From assembly GCA_027624335.1 (NCBI GenBank), contig JAQBWV010000021.1, forward strand, positions 1 to 44,471: a stretch of DNA of 44,471 nt, given 5' to 3'. This DNA comes from Planctomycetota bacterium. Its GTDB lineage: Bacteria; Planctomycetota; Planctomycetia; Planctomycetales; Planctomycetaceae. Below, in pieces: positions 28,191-37,940 of the stretch. How positions within the stretch are numbered: the stretch's first letter is position 1; each line of letters begins with the position of its first letter. The position numbers were made by a program, and so were the translations under genes. The notes under the pieces were generated by a model. The model was given only the letters and a program-made list of their open reading frames with translations. It ran no database searches and was not told the DNA's origin.

Positions 28191-28679
28191 TCAGTCCAGT
28201 TCGAGGCTGACCTGCTGACCGTCAGTATCAACGCTGATGGTCAGCGGCGTGTTCTCGACGGAGCCGTACTTGTCGAGAATCGCCAAGGCATCGGGATGCA
28301 TGACGAACGTCCCGTTCTGCATGTCGAGTTCTTCCTGCGGAGTCGTCGGTGGTCGTTCGCACCAGACGCGATGCATACCTGGCAGAGCGCCGTTCCGCTC
28401 CCAGCCAAATTGCAGACGAAACCGACCATCTGCATCGAGCATGGCCGAACTTTCTCGACCGGACTCGGGCGCGAAGTGAACCCGTAAGTCGTTGACGGGC
28501 TGACCGTTCCTCGTTGCCCGGCCAGTGACTTCGTAAAGAGTCGGCCCTTCGTCACTGGAACAGCCGACCAGCAGGATCGTCAGCGATGCAGCCGCTGCAA
28601 GAAACCGACACGATCGAATCAAGGATGATGACCTGATGATTTCTGTCGAACCGCACATCGGTTTCGCCCAGTTTGCCAT
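28191..28679 (-). CDS. Small lipoprotein with carboxypeptidase-regulatory-like fold
   Basis: The protein has a signal peptide with lipobox (LTILLVGCSS, Cys about residue 41) and a short beta-rich domain that begins LYEVTGRATRNGQPVNDLRV, typical of the planctomycetal transthyretin-like or carboxypeptidase-regulatory domain, then DADGRFRLQFGW, and ends with PLTISVDTDGQQVSLELD. The exact start is uncertain (ATG 28679 or ATG 28658) because the N-terminus before the lipoprotein signal is long. The gene lies 33 bases after the stop of the DUF1559 gene, a pairing seen many times in planctomycetes, so it is almost certainly in the same transcript. Its role is unknown. Confidence 0.85.
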   Translation of the reverse strand: MANWAKPMCGSTEIIRSSSLIRSCRFLAAAASLTILLVGCSSDEGPTLYEVTGRATRNGQPVNDLRVHFAPESGRESSAMLDADGRFRLQFGWERNGALPGMHRVWCERPPTTPQEELDMQNGTFVMHPDALAILDKYGSVENTPLTISVDTDGQQVSLELD

Positions 28680-28712
28680 AGGGTTAAGAATTCGAGATCT
28701 GGTGTTGGGCGT

Positions 28713-29642
28713 TCAATCGATGGTGACAACTTCGTTACCGCTTCTTGAGAACAGTGCCCGGTAGGTGGTCAGGTCGATGTTGTTACTTACGAACTTCAGG
28801 TGCCCGTCGGTGAAGACCGAGTGAACCCCAAACCGGTGATGGGATGCCGCCGCGCGATTGTTATAGACGAGCGTGTCCGGCACATCGACAGCCCCGCCAT
28901 CGACGTAGCCTTCCGACGCATGATGCACAAAGAGAAAAGGATTGGACCCTCGGTCTCGATCGAGCCAGCTGTGATTTGATGTGTGAGTCAGTTCGAGCAG
29001 CAGAAACGTAGTGCTCGTGCCGTCCGTCACCTCGGCCATGCGTGTCGCGCTATTGACGAATCCCATTCCCGCCATGCCGGACTGTGTCCGCTCGGGACAG
29101 CAGCCACCCGTGCCGCCGTTCATTCCGTAATCCTTGTTCTGTGTTGCCGGCTGTACGCGTGGTGCTGAAGGGCAAGCGAAGAGGGGCGGCATCATGTTTG
29201 CCGCCACCCTGTTGTTCGCATGGCCGGCAGGACCTCGCTGAGTACCATTTTCAACCAGAGAATAGACATAGGCCGGAACACTGAAGTCAATCTGCTCGTA
29301 AAGATTCCCCGCTTCAACATAGGGCAGAATCAGTGCTGCCCAACTGAAGTGTCCCCACGGCACGCTGCAACCAAGACTCGGATCACACCAGCCTGTCGGG
29401 AAACTGCTGTTGCCGTTCATCGGGCCGAGACTTCCTGAAGGGAAGCACGAGTACGTGGACTCATAGTTGTGCATGGCCAGCGCCAGCTGTTTGAGATTGT
29501 TGGCACACTGTGATCGTCGCGCGGCCTCGCGTGCCTGTTGCACGGCTGGCAGAAGCAACGCAATAAGAATCGCGATGATGGCAATAACAACCAGCAGTTC
29601 AATCAAAGTGAACCCGCGTTGAAACGTCCGCAACTTCTTCAT
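28713..29642 (-). CDS. DUF1559 domain protein with prepilin-type N-terminus
   Basis: The 309-residue protein starts [20 protein letters not shown], a prepilin-type cleavage site with Glu at +5, followed by [19 protein letters not shown]. The DUF1559 body contains [13 protein letters not shown] and a Cys-containing FACPSAPRV; the C-terminal H-X9-DG signature is [15 protein letters not shown] (shortened spacing). The start is ATG 29642 or ATG 29654; the second has AGGA 5 bases upstream. A longer frame reaches 29795 but its translation is not protein-like. It is cotranscribed with the lipoprotein gene at 28191-28679. See the first DUF1559 entry for what is known of the family. Confidence 0.92.
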   Translation of the reverse strand: MKKLRTFQRGFTLIELLVVIAIIAILIALLLPAVQQAREAARRSQCANNLKQLALAMHNYESTYSCFPSGSLGPMNGNSSFPTGWCDPSLGCSVPWGHFSWAALILPYVEAGNLYEQIDFSVPAYVYSLVENGTQRGPAGHANNRVAANMMPPLFACPSAPRVQPATQNKDYGMNGGTGGCCPERTQSGMAGMGFVNSATRMAEVTDGTSTTFLLLELTHTSNHSWLDRDRGSNPFLFVHHASEGYVDGGAVDVPDTLVYNNRAAASHHRFGVHSVFTDGHLKFVSNNIDLTTYRALFSRSGNEVVTID

Positions 29643-29921
29643 GGTCCCGTCCATTAAGTCCTGGCCCTGAGTGTCGGCCAGACGATGGGTCCGTGACCGA
29701 CTGCACGATCGATACATTGTGCGCTGTGGACCTCGTCTCAGGAAGGGACAATTCCTCAATGACCGGGATGTCGACGTCGAGACTGAACACAGCATGGCTC
29801 AACGCACGATCGTCTTCCCAACCGCAACGACACTCGGCGAAGAACCTCACGGACAGGAAAGTCCTGCGGTCTGGTCCTCATGGCCTGAGAACATTCTTGC
29901 TGTCAGATCGGCCACGCTTCG

Positions 29922-30791
29922 TTAGAGAAGTCTGGCCAGGGCATCCGGCAATGGCGATTCAAAGTGCAGGACTTCACCAGACGACGGATGCTCGAATTGC
30001 AGGTAACTCGCATGCAATCCCAGTCGTCGGGCGAGATTCGTACGAGCGTCGTATTTGCTATCTCCAATAATTGGGCATCCGATATCGGACAGGTGTACCC
30101 GGATCTGGTTTCGTCGACCGGTCTCCAGTGTCAGTTCCACCAACGCGAGATCCGAGCCTTTCCTGATCACGCGGTAATGAGTCACCGCTTGGCGCGTCTG
30201 ATCGCTGTGTGGCGCGCTGTAGACCTTGAAGGGGCTGCTCTCGTCAAGGTGTGACTTCAACACGCCGCTGGATTCCGGAGGGGCTCCTTCCACGACGGCC
30301 AGATAACGTTTTTCGGCCCTGGTCCAGTGCGACTGCAGCACCACCTTTGCCGCTTCAGTCTTCGCGAAAACCATCAGGCCGGACGTCTCGCAGTCCAACC
30401 GGTGGACGATCCAGACACGCTCAGGCCTTTGACGCTGACCGCGGCGCAGGTAGTTCGTCAGATACGCCTGAGCTGTCTTTTCCCGTTCCGAATCACTGGC
30501 CATGCTCAGCAGGTTCTCGGGTTTCTCGATAACGATCAGCGAGGCGTCCTGAAACAGAATTTTCATCCCCGCTGGCAATTGACTTTGGGCACGCACGTCG
30601 GCCTGGTCGCGAATCGAAACCAGATCTCCCGTTAACAAAGGATGATTGAAGCGAGTGAGCGATTGCCCGTTGACTTGAACCATCCCGTACTTGAGCCAGC
30701 GCTGTACCCTGGATTTTGCCACGTCAGGATGACAGGCCAGTAGAAAGGCCAGAAGTTCCGCCGGACGTTCGACAATGTGAGATGCAGGCAT
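29922..30791 (-). CDS. RluA-family pseudouridine synthase
   Basis: The ATG at 30791 is preferred; the frame runs further up but that translation is not conserved. The 289-residue product has an N-terminal S4 domain (about 1-60, with RVQRWLKYGMVQVNGQSL) followed by the RluA catalytic domain: LIVIEKPENLLSM, the invariant HRLDCETSGLMVFAK with the catalytic Asp, RYLAVVEG, and TGRRNQIRVHLSDIGCPIIG with the RxHQIRVH-type motif. These enzymes isomerise uridine to pseudouridine in 23S rRNA or tRNA in the cytoplasm. Whether this is RluC/RluD-like or another branch cannot be told. It is divergent from the cyclase-family gene with about 200 bases between. Confidence 0.93.
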   Translation of the reverse strand: MPASHIVERPAELLAFLLACHPDVAKSRVQRWLKYGMVQVNGQSLTRFNHPLLTGDLVSIRDQADVRAQSQLPAGMKILFQDASLIVIEKPENLLSMASDSEREKTAQAYLTNYLRRGQRQRPERVWIVHRLDCETSGLMVFAKTEAAKVVLQSHWTRAEKRYLAVVEGAPPESSGVLKSHLDESSPFKVYSAPHSDQTRQAVTHYRVIRKGSDLALVELTLETGRRNQIRVHLSDIGCPIIGDSKYDARTNLARRLGLHASYLQFEHPSSGEVLHFESPLPDALARLL

Positions 30792-30991
30792 AGCGTGGTT
30801 TTTGCCGTGAAACTTATTCCGAGAGCGGTCAATCGTGACTTGCAGAAGGTAGACGCGTCCTGCATTTGTGCCAAGGTTCAGCAAAGAGCCAACGATCGTA
30901 CGATGAGAAAAACGGTGCGAGACATTGTGCCAGACGTAGCCAGAGTTATTGTCCGGATGAAAAAACGAACCTCTCAACGGAAGTCGCACAC

Positions 30992-31984
30992 ATGCCGAAG
31001 TTAAACTCACTGTCAGCAGTCTGGTTATTAGTAGTGCTCACGATGACGAAGGACGTCTTCGCTCAAACCCCGCCGAAAATGACAGGCAACGATGTTGAGC
31101 GTCTCGTCAAAGAGCTTTCCAACTGGGGACGCTGGGGTGACGATGACCAGCTCGGGACGCTGAATCTGATCACGTCGGAGAAGCGGCAGCAGGCCGCGAA
31201 ACTCGTCGAGCGTGGGGTGTCGGTTTCGCTGGCTCGTTACGCGGAAACAACCGAAGCGCCCGACAATCCGAAACCATTCAAGCAGGAAATGCTGGCCTAC
31301 GGTAAGGGGACGACCGGTCAATGGGCGATGGACAACTACAGCGTGTCCTACCACGGCCTCGCTCACACGCACATGGACTCGCTCTGCCATCTGTTTCACA
31401 ACGGGAAGATGTACAACGGATTTTCGCGTGACGAAGTGCTCGAAACCGGGACAAGAAAACTCGGCATCCAGAATGTCAAAAGCGGCATTTTCACGCGTGG
31501 CATTCTGATCGACATTCCGCGACTGCGCGGCGTGCGGTTCCTTGAGCCAGGCTCACCCATCCTGCCTGAAGAACTGACAGCATGGGAAGAACGAGCTGGC
31601 ATCAAAGTCGGTAGCGGCGACGTCATTTTCATCCGAACCGGTCGCTGGGCACGTCGCGACCTTGTCGGGCCATGGGATGCCGGTAAAGAAGGACTTGCCG
31701 GACTGCACGCGTCATGCGCCCCCTGGCTCAAAGAACGAGACATCGCCATGCTTGGCAGTGACGCCGCTGCCGATGTGATTCCGTCCGGGATTCCTGGAGT
31801 CTCGCACCCGATCCACGTGCTGACGCTCCACGCCATGGGCATTCACATCTTCGACAACTGCGACCTGGAAGAACTCGGGCGTGTGGCTGCGAAGTTCGAA
31901 CGCTGGGAGTTTCTGCTCACCGCATCACCGCTGGCCGTTCAAGGCGGCACCGGCTCACCACTGAATCCCATTGCCACCTACTGA
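30992..31984 (+). CDS. Exported cyclase-family (PF04199) metal-dependent hydrolase
   Basis: The start at ATG 30992 has CGGAAG 9 bases upstream and gives a signal peptide (LSAVWLLVVLTMTKDVFA). The 330-residue protein matches the putative cyclase/kynurenine formamidase-like family: WGDDDQLGTLNLIT near the start, the metal motif HTHMDSLCH (about residues 123-131, corresponding to HxGTHxDxPxH), GVSHPIHVLTLHAMGIHIFDN with the late His residues, and GSGDVIFIRTGRW. Such enzymes use Mn or Zn for amide or lactone hydrolysis. The export signal and secondary-metabolite-type relatives do not define the substrate. It stands in front of a DUF1501 gene with a 157-base gap. Confidence 0.9.
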   Translation: MPKLNSLSAVWLLVVLTMTKDVFAQTPPKMTGNDVERLVKELSNWGRWGDDDQLGTLNLITSEKRQQAAKLVERGVSVSLARYAETTEAPDNPKPFKQEMLAYGKGTTGQWAMDNYSVSYHGLAHTHMDSLCHLFHNGKMYNGFSRDEVLETGTRKLGIQNVKSGIFTRGILIDIPRLRGVRFLEPGSPILPEELTAWEERAGIKVGSGDVIFIRTGRWARRDLVGPWDAGKEGLAGLHASCAPWLKERDIAMLGSDAAADVIPSGIPGVSHPIHVLTLHAMGIHIFDNCDLEELGRVAAKFERWEFLLTASPLAVQGGTGSPLNPIATY

Positions 31985-32141
31985 GCATGGCGAGTCTGCT
32001 GGTGCATCTCGCAATGTATCTTTTCGTGGCAATAAGTACCCTTTTCTGGATCGAAACTAAAACATCTGCCGAACTCACTCTGCAGGCGACTGGATACACC
32101 AGTCGAGACGAGACTCAGACGAATTTGCCAGGGAGTCCGAA

Positions 32142-33602
32142 ATGTCGAACCATTGTGGTAACCATCGCACGTTTTCACGCCGTACTGCGGTTCAGGCGGG
32201 CGCGATCAGTCTGCTCGGGATGGGGATGAACCATCTGGACAGTCTTCAAACGGCTCGTTCGGCAGACGGAACGAACGCCCATGCGACTGCAAAGTCCTGC
32301 ATCTACATCTTCCTTTCTGGAGGACTTGCTCAGCAGGACAGCTTCGATTTGAAACCGGATGCACCAGACACGATTCGCGGTGAGTTCAAGCCGATCGCTA
32401 CCGCAACGCCCGGCATCGATATCTGCGAACACCTGCCGCGACTCGCACAGCGGAGCGAACTCTGGTCGCTGGTTCGATCGCTGACGCACCCGACGAACGG
32501 GCACACACTCGGTCACTATTTCATGTTGACGGGACATTCGACGGCTCCCGTGTTTAACGGTGATCGTAAGCCCCGGCCAACCGACTGGCCGTCGATTTCT
32601 TCCGTCGTGGGCGACGCCGTACCGCCTCGAAATAATCTTCCACCGGCTGTCATGCTGCCTGAAAAGCTCGTTCACTGGTCTGGTGGAACGATCCCCGGCG
32701 CTTACGGCGGAATGATGGGCAACCGTCGTGACCCGTTCGTTATTGAGGCAACTCATTACGGAGACCCTTTCTGGCGAGGAGCATATCCAGAGTACACGTT
32801 TCACCAGCTGCCGAAGACGAAAGCCACTTCCGAACAGCCAAAGCTGTTTCAGGCTCCGAGTCTTAAGCTGCCGGCTGAATTGAACACTCAAAGATTCGAC
32901 CGACGGTTGAACCTGCTCGGCGCGATCGATCACCAGCAACTGGAACTGGAGCGTTCAGCCGAAGGCACCCGGTACGACATTCATCGCGAATCCGCGATCT
33001 CGCTGTTGGCCAGTCAACGAATTCGCCGGGCGATCGACGTGACAACCGCCGACGCGAAGACTCAGGACCGGTACGGTCGAAACAGCTTCGGCTGGTCGCT
33101 GCTGATGGCGTATCGGATGGTGCAGTCCGGAGTGAACATGGTCCAGGTCAACCTCGGAAACAATGAAGCCTGGGACACTCACGGGGATGCTTTCTGGAGG
33201 CTCCGAGAAAAGCTGCTTCCGCCGACAGATCGAGCCCTTTCAGCGTTGCTCGACGATCTGGCTGACAGCGGTCTGCTTGACACGACGATGATCGTCATGG
33301 GGGGTGAGTTTGGTCGAACGCCTAAGATTTCTCATTCCGGTACCACGTATGATGCCCCAGGACGCGACCACTGGGGAGCGGTTCAATCATTGTTCTTTGC
33401 GGGCGGAGGAGTCAAAGGCGGTAACGTGATTGGCTCGTCCGACAAGGACGCTGCATACCCGGCGTCGAACCCGCAAAAGCCCGAGAACATGGCCGCATCG
33501 ATCTACAGTGCTTTGGGCATCCCGCAAACGGCGACCTGGCAGGACGACCTCGATCGCCCGCACCACATCTATTCAGGCGAACCTATCTCCGGCCTCGTCT
33601 GA
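32142..33602 (+). CDS. DUF1501 family protein with Tat-like signal (second copy)
   Basis: The 486-residue protein begins with FSRRTAVQAGAISLLGMGM, a Tat-like signal. DUF1501 marks are YIFLSGGLAQQDSFDLKPD, ICEHLPRLAQ, LVRSLTH, EAWDTHGDAF, GGEFGRTPK and GRDHWG near the C-terminus, all in the same order as in the copy at 2210. It is longer than that copy by about 50 residues, mainly in the middle (GAYGGMMGNRRDPFVIEA). Unlike the first copy, no DUF1549/DUF1553 gene precedes it, so it is a stand-alone form. The fold resembles alkaline phosphatase/sulfatase; the role is unknown. Confidence 0.92.
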   Translation: MSNHCGNHRTFSRRTAVQAGAISLLGMGMNHLDSLQTARSADGTNAHATAKSCIYIFLSGGLAQQDSFDLKPDAPDTIRGEFKPIATATPGIDICEHLPRLAQRSELWSLVRSLTHPTNGHTLGHYFMLTGHSTAPVFNGDRKPRPTDWPSISSVVGDAVPPRNNLPPAVMLPEKLVHWSGGTIPGAYGGMMGNRRDPFVIEATHYGDPFWRGAYPEYTFHQLPKTKATSEQPKLFQAPSLKLPAELNTQRFDRRLNLLGAIDHQQLELERSAEGTRYDIHRESAISLLASQRIRRAIDVTTADAKTQDRYGRNSFGWSLLMAYRMVQSGVNMVQVNLGNNEAWDTHGDAFWRLREKLLPPTDRALSALLDDLADSGLLDTTMIVMGGEFGRTPKISHSGTTYDAPGRDHWGAVQSLFFAGGGVKGGNVIGSSDKDAAYPASNPQKPENMAASIYSALGIPQTATWQDDLDRPHHIYSGEPISGLV

Positions 33603-33829
33603 CAGTTTGTCGAATAAGGTCTGTTTTCGCGACGACAACCCACTGTCATGAACGGCGAAGACAATACATTCATTTCGACGACTGCTTTGAGATCCTGCAG
33701 CCAATTGCGTCGGAGTCCGCCGGTACTCGTGAATTCATCCGGCCATCATACGCGGTCATAAATGAAGCGATTCCTGCGTGGCTGCACAGCGGCACCTGGA
33801 GAAGCAGACCAAAAAACAGGACTTAGGCT

Positions 33830-33965
33830 TTAGCAGCCCGTTGAAAAAGCCTGGATGTGGGAACTCGACGCGTAAGCGAGGGATGAATCCCCCCGAAACC
33901 CTGAGGTAATGCACCTCGATATCCCTCCCTCACGCTTCGGGTTACCTTTTTCAACGGGCAGTTAG
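33830..33965. repeat. MITE-like palindromic element, copy B (inverted relative to copy A)
   Basis: The 128-base element 33834-33961 (CAGCCCGTTGAAAAAG at the left end, CTTTTTCAACGGGCAG-type right end) is flanked by TTAG at 33830-33833 and 33962-33965. Its reverse complement matches copy A (10072-10199) in length and in about 95% of positions, with seven or so substitutions counted by eye. The right flank provides the stop codon of the neighbouring lipoprotein gene. The rest of the gap between 33603 and 33961 shows no gene. See copy A for structure. Confidence 0.85.
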
Positions 33966-34246
33966 TCTCCGATGCCAAGATTCCGCTCAATCTCGCGTGC
34001 TTTCGGCGTGGACAGGTACTTCCGAAACGGGTCGTTGGAACTTTCCATGGGACGGTCGCCGCGTCCTTCGATTCCGACTTGATCCCAATCGCCGGTGTCT
34101 TCGTCTCCGGTCATCTGGTAGTCCAGACCTTTAGGCCTGAATGCTGTCGTCATGTAGTTCGAAATCTCATACACGGGCTTCATGAGAGCGCAGCCAGAGA
34201 CAGCAAGCATCATCACCAAAGCAGCGGAGGCGCGAAGAACTCGCAT
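33962..34246 (-). CDS. Small lipoprotein
   Basis: The 94-residue protein has a signal peptide with a good lipobox (ALVMMLAVSGC, Cys about 19), then ALMKPVYEISNYMTTAFRPK and an acidic, Gly-rich segment (TGDEDTGDWDQVGIEGRGDR) and a helical end (LSTPKAREIERNLGIGD). No family is recognised. It begins 54 bases after the TIGR03009/PASTA gene's stop and on the same strand, so the two are probably one transcript. The ATG has AGGGG upstream. Its TAA stop lies inside the TTAG flank of MITE copy B. Confidence 0.82.
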   Translation of the reverse strand: MRVLRASAALVMMLAVSGCALMKPVYEISNYMTTAFRPKGLDYQMTGDEDTGDWDQVGIEGRGDRPMESSNDPFRKYLSTPKAREIERNLGIGD

Positions 34247-34300
34247 AGGGATGCCCCTGACAGGGAAAGAAGGCGGGCGGTGCAGACAGGACGTGGTAGC

Positions 34301-35644
34301 CTATTGTTTGACCATATCCTCGCGGATGAAGAGGGTCAGGATGACTGGATCTCCGAGCGTTGCAGATGTCCCAGCGGCGGGTTGCTGATCGTAGACCTTG
34401 AACACGTCGCCGGCAGTCGCTGCAACTCGTCCTTGACGAAATTTCACCGTCAAGCCAGCGGCGGTTAACGCCTTCTCCGCATCCTTCCAGTGCATGTCAA
34501 GAACTTTGGGGGCGGCGATCGGTCGATCTGCGGAAGCTTCGGCACCAGCCTGTTCGATTGGCGGCGTGTACAACGTGAGCGCGACGACGCTTCCGGTCTC
34601 GGCAGCAGCCTTCGGCTCGGGTGATTGCTTCTGAACTCGATAGGTGAGCTTCGCCTGCTTCGCCGGTTCACCGCGTAACAACTTCACGGTGTAGCCCGAC
34701 TTTTGAAGAATGTCCCGCGCTTGTTCGAAGTCAAATCCAATGACCGACGGAACCTGTTTTCGGGAAAGCGGCGCCGGGCCAGGTTGATTCTCAGCCACTT
34801 TTTCGGGGCCGACATCGGCGGCCTGGATATCGTAGTCGCTCAGGTCAGGCTTGAACGGGTCTTTGTCCGTCCAAGGCAACAGTCTGGGGAGCAAAGCCTT
34901 CTTTGGATTCTTTGAGATCCGTGGGAATGTATAGACAGTCTCACGAGTCCCCGGCGGGTCCAGCATCTGAACGGCCATCGGCAGCATGGTTGCTCGCTCA
35001 ATGCGGATGCGCGCCCATTTGTAATTCGCAGCATCCTGTTTCCATTTTGGATGCACGACGAGATCGATCGATTCTTTGGTGACCTGCAGCAACTGCAGGG
35101 TATATCTCAGTTTGGCCTTCTCGGGAGGCATACCAAAAAGAAACGGCAACGGTCCGTCCATGATATTGTTGCCGCGAGCCGATGCTGGCAGAGGAAACTG
35201 CTGCACTACCTTATTGACATCATCGATCACCAGTACCTGACGGCCATCGCAGATCCACCGTTCCGGCTGTTCAGGTTGAGCAACAAGTTTAACCGGCTGG
35301 TTGCTGCCGGGATTGTTCTTCTGAAACGCTTTGCCCTTCCCCTCATCGTCAGCGGCGAGATCGATCCTGCCTTTGTCGGGCGCTTCGTAGTAAAAGCGGC
35401 CCTTGGCTCGCTTCGCCACACCAAAAACGTAGTCGTAAATAATCCGGACATGCTCGCCTTCGAGACTTTGGATGTCCCTCGACTTCTTGTGCCAGTCCAG
35501 CAGGAACTGATCCAGCTGTTGCGCCTTCTGCAACTCGACATCGGGTTCAACGGCGTCCTGCGAACGAGCCGGCAAAGCGTGCAGGAAGAGCAGGGTGGTG
35601 ATGAGCGTTCCGAAAACTGGACTCGCGAGTGTGACTCGTGGCAT
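34301..35644 (-). CDS. Exported TIGR03009-like protein with two C-terminal PASTA domains
   Basis: The ATG at 35644 is preferred because it starts a signal peptide (VTLASPVFGTLITTLLFLHALPARS). The 447-residue protein has an N-terminal LolA-like region of the planctomycetal TIGR03009 type (about 30-280, with EHVRIIYDYVFGVAKRAKGR and RWICDGRQVLVIDDVNKVV) and two PASTA domains, one starting VPSVIGFDFEQARDILQKSG (about 310-370) and one starting APKVLDMHWKDAEKALTAAG (about 385-446). PASTA domains bind peptidoglycan-like or beta-lactam ligands elsewhere. The combination suggests an envelope protein that carries or senses lipids or cell-wall fragments. It forms an operon with the lipoprotein at 33962-34246. 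Confidence 0.85.
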   Translation of the reverse strand: MPRVTLASPVFGTLITTLLFLHALPARSQDAVEPDVELQKAQQLDQFLLDWHKKSRDIQSLEGEHVRIIYDYVFGVAKRAKGRFYYEAPDKGRIDLAADDEGKGKAFQKNNPGSNQPVKLVAQPEQPERWICDGRQVLVIDDVNKVVQQFPLPASARGNNIMDGPLPFLFGMPPEKAKLRYTLQLLQVTKESIDLVVHPKWKQDAANYKWARIRIERATMLPMAVQMLDPPGTRETVYTFPRISKNPKKALLPRLLPWTDKDPFKPDLSDYDIQAADVGPEKVAENQPGPAPLSRKQVPSVIGFDFEQARDILQKSGYTVKLLRGEPAKQAKLTYRVQKQSPEPKAAAETGSVVALTLYTPPIEQAGAEASADRPIAAPKVLDMHWKDAEKALTAAGLTVKFRQGRVAATAGDVFKVYDQQPAAGTSATLGDPVILTLFIREDMVKQ

Positions 35645-35834
35645 GGGCGGTTCGGATCCTTCCGTCGTGAAACGGACATCCCTGTCCGGTAATCGCGGAG
35701 TTGAGTTTCTGCCTGTCGAATTCGGATCAGTTTCTGAAGAGTAAACAGCAGCCAACGTGTCGACGATTTTCAAATTGTGATCAGCAACGCCGGAGCTGTC
35801 TTGAATTCAAAACCTGACTGAAAGCGGCGGGAGT

Positions 35835-37244
35835 TTATCGAGTGCCAGAAATTGGAACTAGGCCATTCATTGTCGTTCCAGACGGTCGTTCGGAGGGGAT
35901 TGATGTTGCGGATGCCGGACGATTTGCGGTTCCCTGTCGTTCGTGGACAAAACCTGTGGGTTCGACACGTTGCAGACTCATTGGCTGCGATGCGACAGCG
36001 TCGAGCGGGATTCGTGATGGAAACTGAGAGTACTGGTCAGTTCGAACGGCAGGCGACAACTGAGCTGACGGAGTGAAGAGTCGAGGAAACGATCGTACCA
36101 GCGATGCCGTCAAGGCGGCGGCGTAATACTGATGTCCGATTTCTGAAAACTCAGTTGAATCACTCTGAAAGAGGGCATCGACGGCGGGCTGTTTTCTTAA
36201 TAGAGAAATTACATCACACAATGGCAGCGCTCGCGTCTGGGCGAACACGGCCAGCAACTCTTCCGCCCTGGTCGTTTCGATGAGTGTTCCGGGATGAATA
36301 CCGTTCAGCTCAGGGATCCGTGCTCCCCGACTGGCTGTTGCCGAGAGTTGCCAGGGCGCTGGGTGTACTGCCAGCAATAATCGAATTCCCTGTTCCTGGC
36401 AGAGGTTTGCCAGATGAGTGAACGACGACAGCGCCAGCTCCGTTTGAAGTGCCCACAGGCTGGAATCGCCGGTCAGCCACGAATATCGCGATCTGGGGTC
36501 ATCGACAGTCGAAGTCTGCAGTCGTCCTTTCTGCCCAAGCAGCGTCGACATCTGGTTCTGAGCCCATTGCCAGCTCACAAAATTCTGTGTGAATGGCTGC
36601 GTCATCGGGGCTGAAGACAGACCTGGATCGGCACACAGCAGCGGTTCTTCCTGAGCGCCCAACTCGGTCAATCGCCGAAAACGTCGATCATCCCACACGT
36701 CAGACATGTCCAGATGAGCGACGATCACATCGGGGTTCAGAATGAGCAATCGATGCCGCACCTGCAGGTAACTCAGTAGAGGACAGAAATCCGGCACGCC
36801 CGCGTTAATCACTTCAATTCGTCTTGCAGACCGAGCCTGCAGGCGGGCCTGAACGAGCTGGCAGAATGTCTGCGGCTCATCAATCGCAGCAGCAAGGACT
36901 GCTTCATCGCCGAGACAGACAATCCGCAACGTATCCACTGGCTTGGGGATTCTGATCTCTGGGCCTCGCAGACCGAGACTGTTGGTCCGCAGCTCAATCG
37001 ACGGTTGATCGCTACCGGACGACGAGACTCCACTGACCGGAACGCTGGTCCGTTGCAGAGGTTCCAGTTCGTGATGCATGTACCACGAAGACGCGACAGC
37101 CAGTTGAGACTTGCCAGGCGTCGTACGCAGCTGAGACCGGCACATTGAGACACGAAACACAAACTCAACAACGCACGGTGTCAGCACCAGCACGAGTAAA
37201 GCAAATGTCAGGGGTTTCAGGCTCTTAAGAGTCCGACGGATCAT
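35835..37244 (-). CDS. SGNH-hydrolase-fold protein with altered catalytic residues
   Basis: The 469-residue protein starts with a membrane-anchor or signal helix (LTFALLVLVLTPCVVEFVFRV). Its centre resembles SGNH/GDSL hydrolases: RIVCLGDEAVLAAAIDEPQT at block I, VINAGVPDF at block II, DVIVAHLDMSDVWDD at block III and DSTEFSEIGHQYYA at block V. In active enzymes block I reads GDS and block V reads DxxH. Here the nucleophile Ser is Glu (GDE) and the His is also Glu (DSTEF), so it is probably not a hydrolase by the usual mechanism. The C-terminal 80 residues are Ser/Pro/Thr-rich. Related planctomycetal anchored SGNH proteins are thought to act on acyl groups of cell-surface polymers. Binding or scaffold role is inference. 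Confidence 0.72.
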   Translation of the reverse strand: MIRRTLKSLKPLTFALLVLVLTPCVVEFVFRVSMCRSQLRTTPGKSQLAVASSWYMHHELEPLQRTSVPVSGVSSSGSDQPSIELRTNSLGLRGPEIRIPKPVDTLRIVCLGDEAVLAAAIDEPQTFCQLVQARLQARSARRIEVINAGVPDFCPLLSYLQVRHRLLILNPDVIVAHLDMSDVWDDRRFRRLTELGAQEEPLLCADPGLSSAPMTQPFTQNFVSWQWAQNQMSTLLGQKGRLQTSTVDDPRSRYSWLTGDSSLWALQTELALSSFTHLANLCQEQGIRLLLAVHPAPWQLSATASRGARIPELNGIHPGTLIETTRAEELLAVFAQTRALPLCDVISLLRKQPAVDALFQSDSTEFSEIGHQYYAAALTASLVRSFPRLFTPSAQLSPAVRTDQYSQFPSRIPLDAVASQPMSLQRVEPTGFVHERQGTANRPASATSIPSERPSGTTMNGLVPISGTR

Positions 37245-37940
37245 CCGTTGTACTCAGTGGGGCGGTTCAATCCGTCGAACGCAGGAGCCGTCTGGGGTTG
37301 GCAGTCCAATCCCGCCGGCACCTCACGTCAGCATCAAATCAGACGCAGGGGCAGCCTCCGAGGCCGTCGACGCGCGAGGCGGGATCGTAGCCTGCAGGCC
37401 GGAAGTGTCACAACACGACTCTGCGTCGAAAATACGCGGCTACCGAGATGTGACACAGTCTGAATGCAACGTAACTTCTGAAACGATGTCCACAACCGTC
37501 GATGGGAACCGGGTATTGATGAGCTGTTTGTCTGTCGAATGCTGATCGGCCCACTTGACCACCCGAAAAGGTGCCCTTGAAATTGACTGTGTTTCAGCAT
37601 GTGAGGCTCTGACGGAGGGAGTCCCGAATTGATTTTCAGCAGCGACTTCGCCATTTTTCGTCAGACGAAGCGCGACCTGCCCAAAATCGCTGAGCGCATC
37701 CACTCTGAAATGGAATCATCCATAGAATTGACCTGGTTCGTGCAGTTGGGTAACTTCGCGGATGGTTTTGACATGCTTCATGCGTGCAGCATGTTCAGAA
37801 ATCGCCCGCCTGATGAGTCCCTCCCCGGCACAGCATTGCCATGTGATTTCGAATCCGCCTCGTGTGCGGATCGGTTGCAATTATCAATGGGCGCTGCTGT
37901 TCCACTTTCTTCATGCTCGTTTATTGATCCAAGCCTCTCA
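37245..37940. other. Long stretch without a recognisable gene
   Basis: Open frames of 70-105 codons exist on both strands, and the FHA frame stays open back to 37629, but none of these translations resembles a known protein or has a clear ribosome-binding site. I see no RNA gene or repeat. Confidence 0.4.
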
